The notes under the pieces: generated by a model | What the model was told of the DNA's origin: nothing | Databases searched by the model: none | Seen by the model: the letters and a program-made list of their open reading frames with translations, nothing else | Translations under genes and position numbers: made by a program | Shown: positions 32,766 through 34,212 of the stretch, in pieces | Layout: the number at the start of each line of letters is the position of its first letter | Numbering within the stretch: position 1 is the first letter of the stretch | DNA from: an uncultured Campylobacter sp. | GTDB lineage: Bacteria > Campylobacterota > Campylobacteria > Campylobacterales > Campylobacteraceae | DNA: 34,212 bases | Assembly (NCBI RefSeq): GCF_937996225.1 | Contig: NZ_CALKTC010000004.1 | Location: forward strand, 1-34,212 | Direction: 5' to 3'

Positions 32766-33290
32766 ATGGAAATTTTAGATATTTTTGCAAATCGCAGAAG
32801 TGTAAGAAAATACGCGCAGGGACCGCTTGAGGACGAGGCGCTGGATAAAATTTTAAAAGCGGGCCTGCTTGCGCCGTCGGGGCATGCACGCCGCCCGTGG
32901 GAGTTCATCCTCGTGCGCGACAAACGGATGCTTGAGCGACTAAGCGCGTGCCGCAGCAGCGGAGCGGATATGCTAAAACAGGCTGCGGCCGCGATCGTCG
33001 TGATCGCAGATGAGCAGAAGCAGGACGTCTGGATCGAGGACTGCTCGGTAGCGCTAGGCTACATGCACCTTGCCGCAAGCGCGCTAAATCTCGGCAGCTG
33101 CTGGGTACAGGTAAGGCTGCGCACCGCTGCGGACGGGCGCAGCTGCGAGGAGCTTTTGCGCGAGGCGCTGGGCTTTCCGCTAAATTTCAAAGCAGAAGCG
33201 ATACTAGCCCTCGGCGTACCGCAACAGCGCCCGAGCTCGCACGATCTGCAAAAGCTAAATTTAAGCAAAATCCATAAAGAGAAATTTTAG
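32766..33290 (+). CDS. Nitroreductase-family flavoprotein
   Basis: A 174-aa FMN-dependent oxidoreductase of the nitroreductase fold. IFANRRSVRKYAQGPLEDEALD is the FMN-phosphate-binding start, APSGHARRPWEFILV the second FMN contact, and GSCWVQVRLR with LGVPQQRPSSHD the C-terminal part. Its physiological substrate is not predictable; relatives reduce quinones, nitroaromatics or act on modified amino acids. It has its own promoter and is followed after 5 bp by the NFACT gene. Confidence 0.88.
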   Translation: MEILDIFANRRSVRKYAQGPLEDEALDKILKAGLLAPSGHARRPWEFILVRDKRMLERLSACRSSGADMLKQAAAAIVVIADEQKQDVWIEDCSVALGYMHLAASALNLGSCWVQVRLRTAADGRSCEELLREALGFPLNFKAEAILALGVPQQRPSSHDLQKLNLSKIHKEKF

Positions 33291-33295
33291 CGCGT

Positions 33296-34212
33296 ATGAA
33301 GTACCAAAACTTAATTCAAATTTGCGAGTATCTACGCGCCAAACGCTTCCTTTCGCACATTAAACGCGTAGGAGATAACCTTTTTAAAGTTTGCTTTGAC
33401 GGCAATGAGACGCTGTTTTTTGATATGAATAAATCAGGCTGCAATATCCACGAAAATGACGCTTTTACCGAAGGTAAGGTTTACGCGGCGCCCTTTGATG
33501 TGCTACTTGCCAAGCGCTTCGTAAAATCGCGCATTACCTCCGTTAGTGTGCCAGAAAATAATAGAATTCTATGCCTTAGCGTAAGCCAAAACGCAAGCTA
33601 CAAAACCCAAAGCTCAAATATCTACTTCGAATTTACCGGGCGATTTACCAACGTAATAATCACCGATGAAAACGATGTGATTTTAGAGGCACTGCGGCAC
33701 TTCGAGACGGAATTTAGACAGATTAAGGTAGGAAGAAAACTCCGCCATCTGCCGCCTGCAAATATTAAAGAAGCCCCCGTGCCAAAAATTTCGGATTTTA
33801 AAGCATTTTTTCGCGCGGAATTTAACGCGCTAAATGCGGATCGCTTAAACTCGCTCAAATCCGCAAAAATCACGGTGCTAAATAAAAAGCTAGACTCGGT
33901 GCGCGAAGCTCTAAGCTCTTTGCAAAGCAGCGCCGAACTACTGCGAAGCGCCGAACTTTTAGGTGCGAAAGCTGCCTTGCTAAAAGAAAATATCTATAAA
34001 ATTCCAACCAGCGCGCGAGAATTTACGCTGCAAAAAGGAGACGCCGAAGCGATAGAATTTAAGCTACAAAAGCCTGCAAGCGCCACTTTGGGTGAGCTTT
34101 ACTCCGAGGCAAAGCGTATGCGCCAAAAGGCTGCTAATATACATATCGAAGAGCAAAATTTAAAGGAGAAACTCGCGTTTTACGAGAATTTAAAATCGCT
34201 CATTATCACCGC
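33296..34212 (+). CDS. NFACT-family protein (RqcH/fibronectin-binding-like), 5' part
   Basis: A frame open from ATG 33296 to the window end (305 codons, no stop), starting MKYQNLIQICEYLRAKRFLS. FEFTGRFTNVIITDENDVIL and the following VGRKLRHLPP are the NFACT-N signature, and the helical segment from about residue 175 corresponds to the coiled-coil arm; GELYSEAKRMRQKAAN near the end precedes the domain that continues outside. Family members such as RqcH/NEMF act in ribosome quality control, adding C-terminal tails to stalled chains. A role here follows from family only. It is probably co-transcribed with the nitroreductase. Confidence 0.85.
   Translation, partial: MKYQNLIQICEYLRAKRFLSHIKRVGDNLFKVCFDGNETLFFDMNKSGCNIHENDAFTEGKVYAAPFDVLLAKRFVKSRITSVSVPENNRILCLSVSQNASYKTQSSNIYFEFTGRFTNVIITDENDVILEALRHFETEFRQIKVGRKLRHLPPANIKEAPVPKISDFKAFFRAEFNALNADRLNSLKSAKITVLNKKLDSVREALSSLQSSAELLRSAELLGAKAALLKENIYKIPTSAREFTLQKGDAEAIEFKLQKPASATLGELYSEAKRMRQKAANIHIEEQNLKEKLAFYENLKSLIIT

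Noticed and set aside
1..34212. tRNA or rRNA genes
   Set aside because: No cloverleaf-like TTCRA/acceptor pattern or rRNA signature was noticed in the intergenic regions, though a dedicated scan was not possible.

Overview
The window looks like a chromosomal segment of a fairly GC-rich Campylobacter (gracilis/showae/rectus-like; the genus is inferred from gene content, the abundance of AAATTT-type words and TATAAT-type promoters without a clear -35). At its left edge is part of a mobile element with Firmicutes-like sequence. No database was searched; family calls rest on motifs read from the translations.

Region 1 (1-about 2700) is the right-hand part of a Tn4451-like mobilizable element: tnpV on the minus strand, a non-coding control/transfer region with a consensus promoter inside a 12-bp inverted repeat and a perfect 13-bp hairpin, then a tight mobilization operon (53-aa small protein, MobC-like accessory protein, HxHxH relaxase, and a coiled-coil/membrane protein nested out of frame in the relaxase 3' end). 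The element abuts a decayed host gene (2703-3314, in-frame stop) and another frameshifted fragment (3295-3554).

Region 2 (3654-10939) holds a DUF3137-type membrane protein, a response regulator/soluble PAS histidine kinase pair, and a co-directional three-gene cassette: a Trp/His-rich polytopic membrane protein, a Tat-exported metallo-beta-lactamase-fold protein and a COG0523/CobW metal-chaperone GTPase with an unrecognised N-terminal domain. This cassette is the best candidate for an undescribed system: an envelope metalloprotein pathway with its own metal chaperone, possibly controlled by the adjacent two-component system.

Region 3 (11166-19776) is housekeeping: a TIGR01777-type epimerase, nrdA, a DUF945-like protein with a clear terminator, and the overlapping pair pyrG-recJ.

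Region 4 (20249-27437, all minus) reads, in transcription order: a TonB-dependent-receptor-like barrel that seems to lack its plug, a Tat-signal substrate-binding protein, an ABC permease, an ABC ATPase, an NnrS-family membrane protein and a cupin. Its head promoter carries a palindrome over the -10. The NnrS-like ORF carries about 430 extra N-terminal residues encoded by two kinds of degenerate tandem repeats (about 48 bp and 45 bp).

Region 5 (27626-34212) has ilvD, an AT-rich orphan membrane-protein gene that looks foreign, a gene graveyard with a YeeE/YedE-like transporter fragment, leuC, a nitroreductase and the 5' part of an NFACT-family gene that runs off the window.
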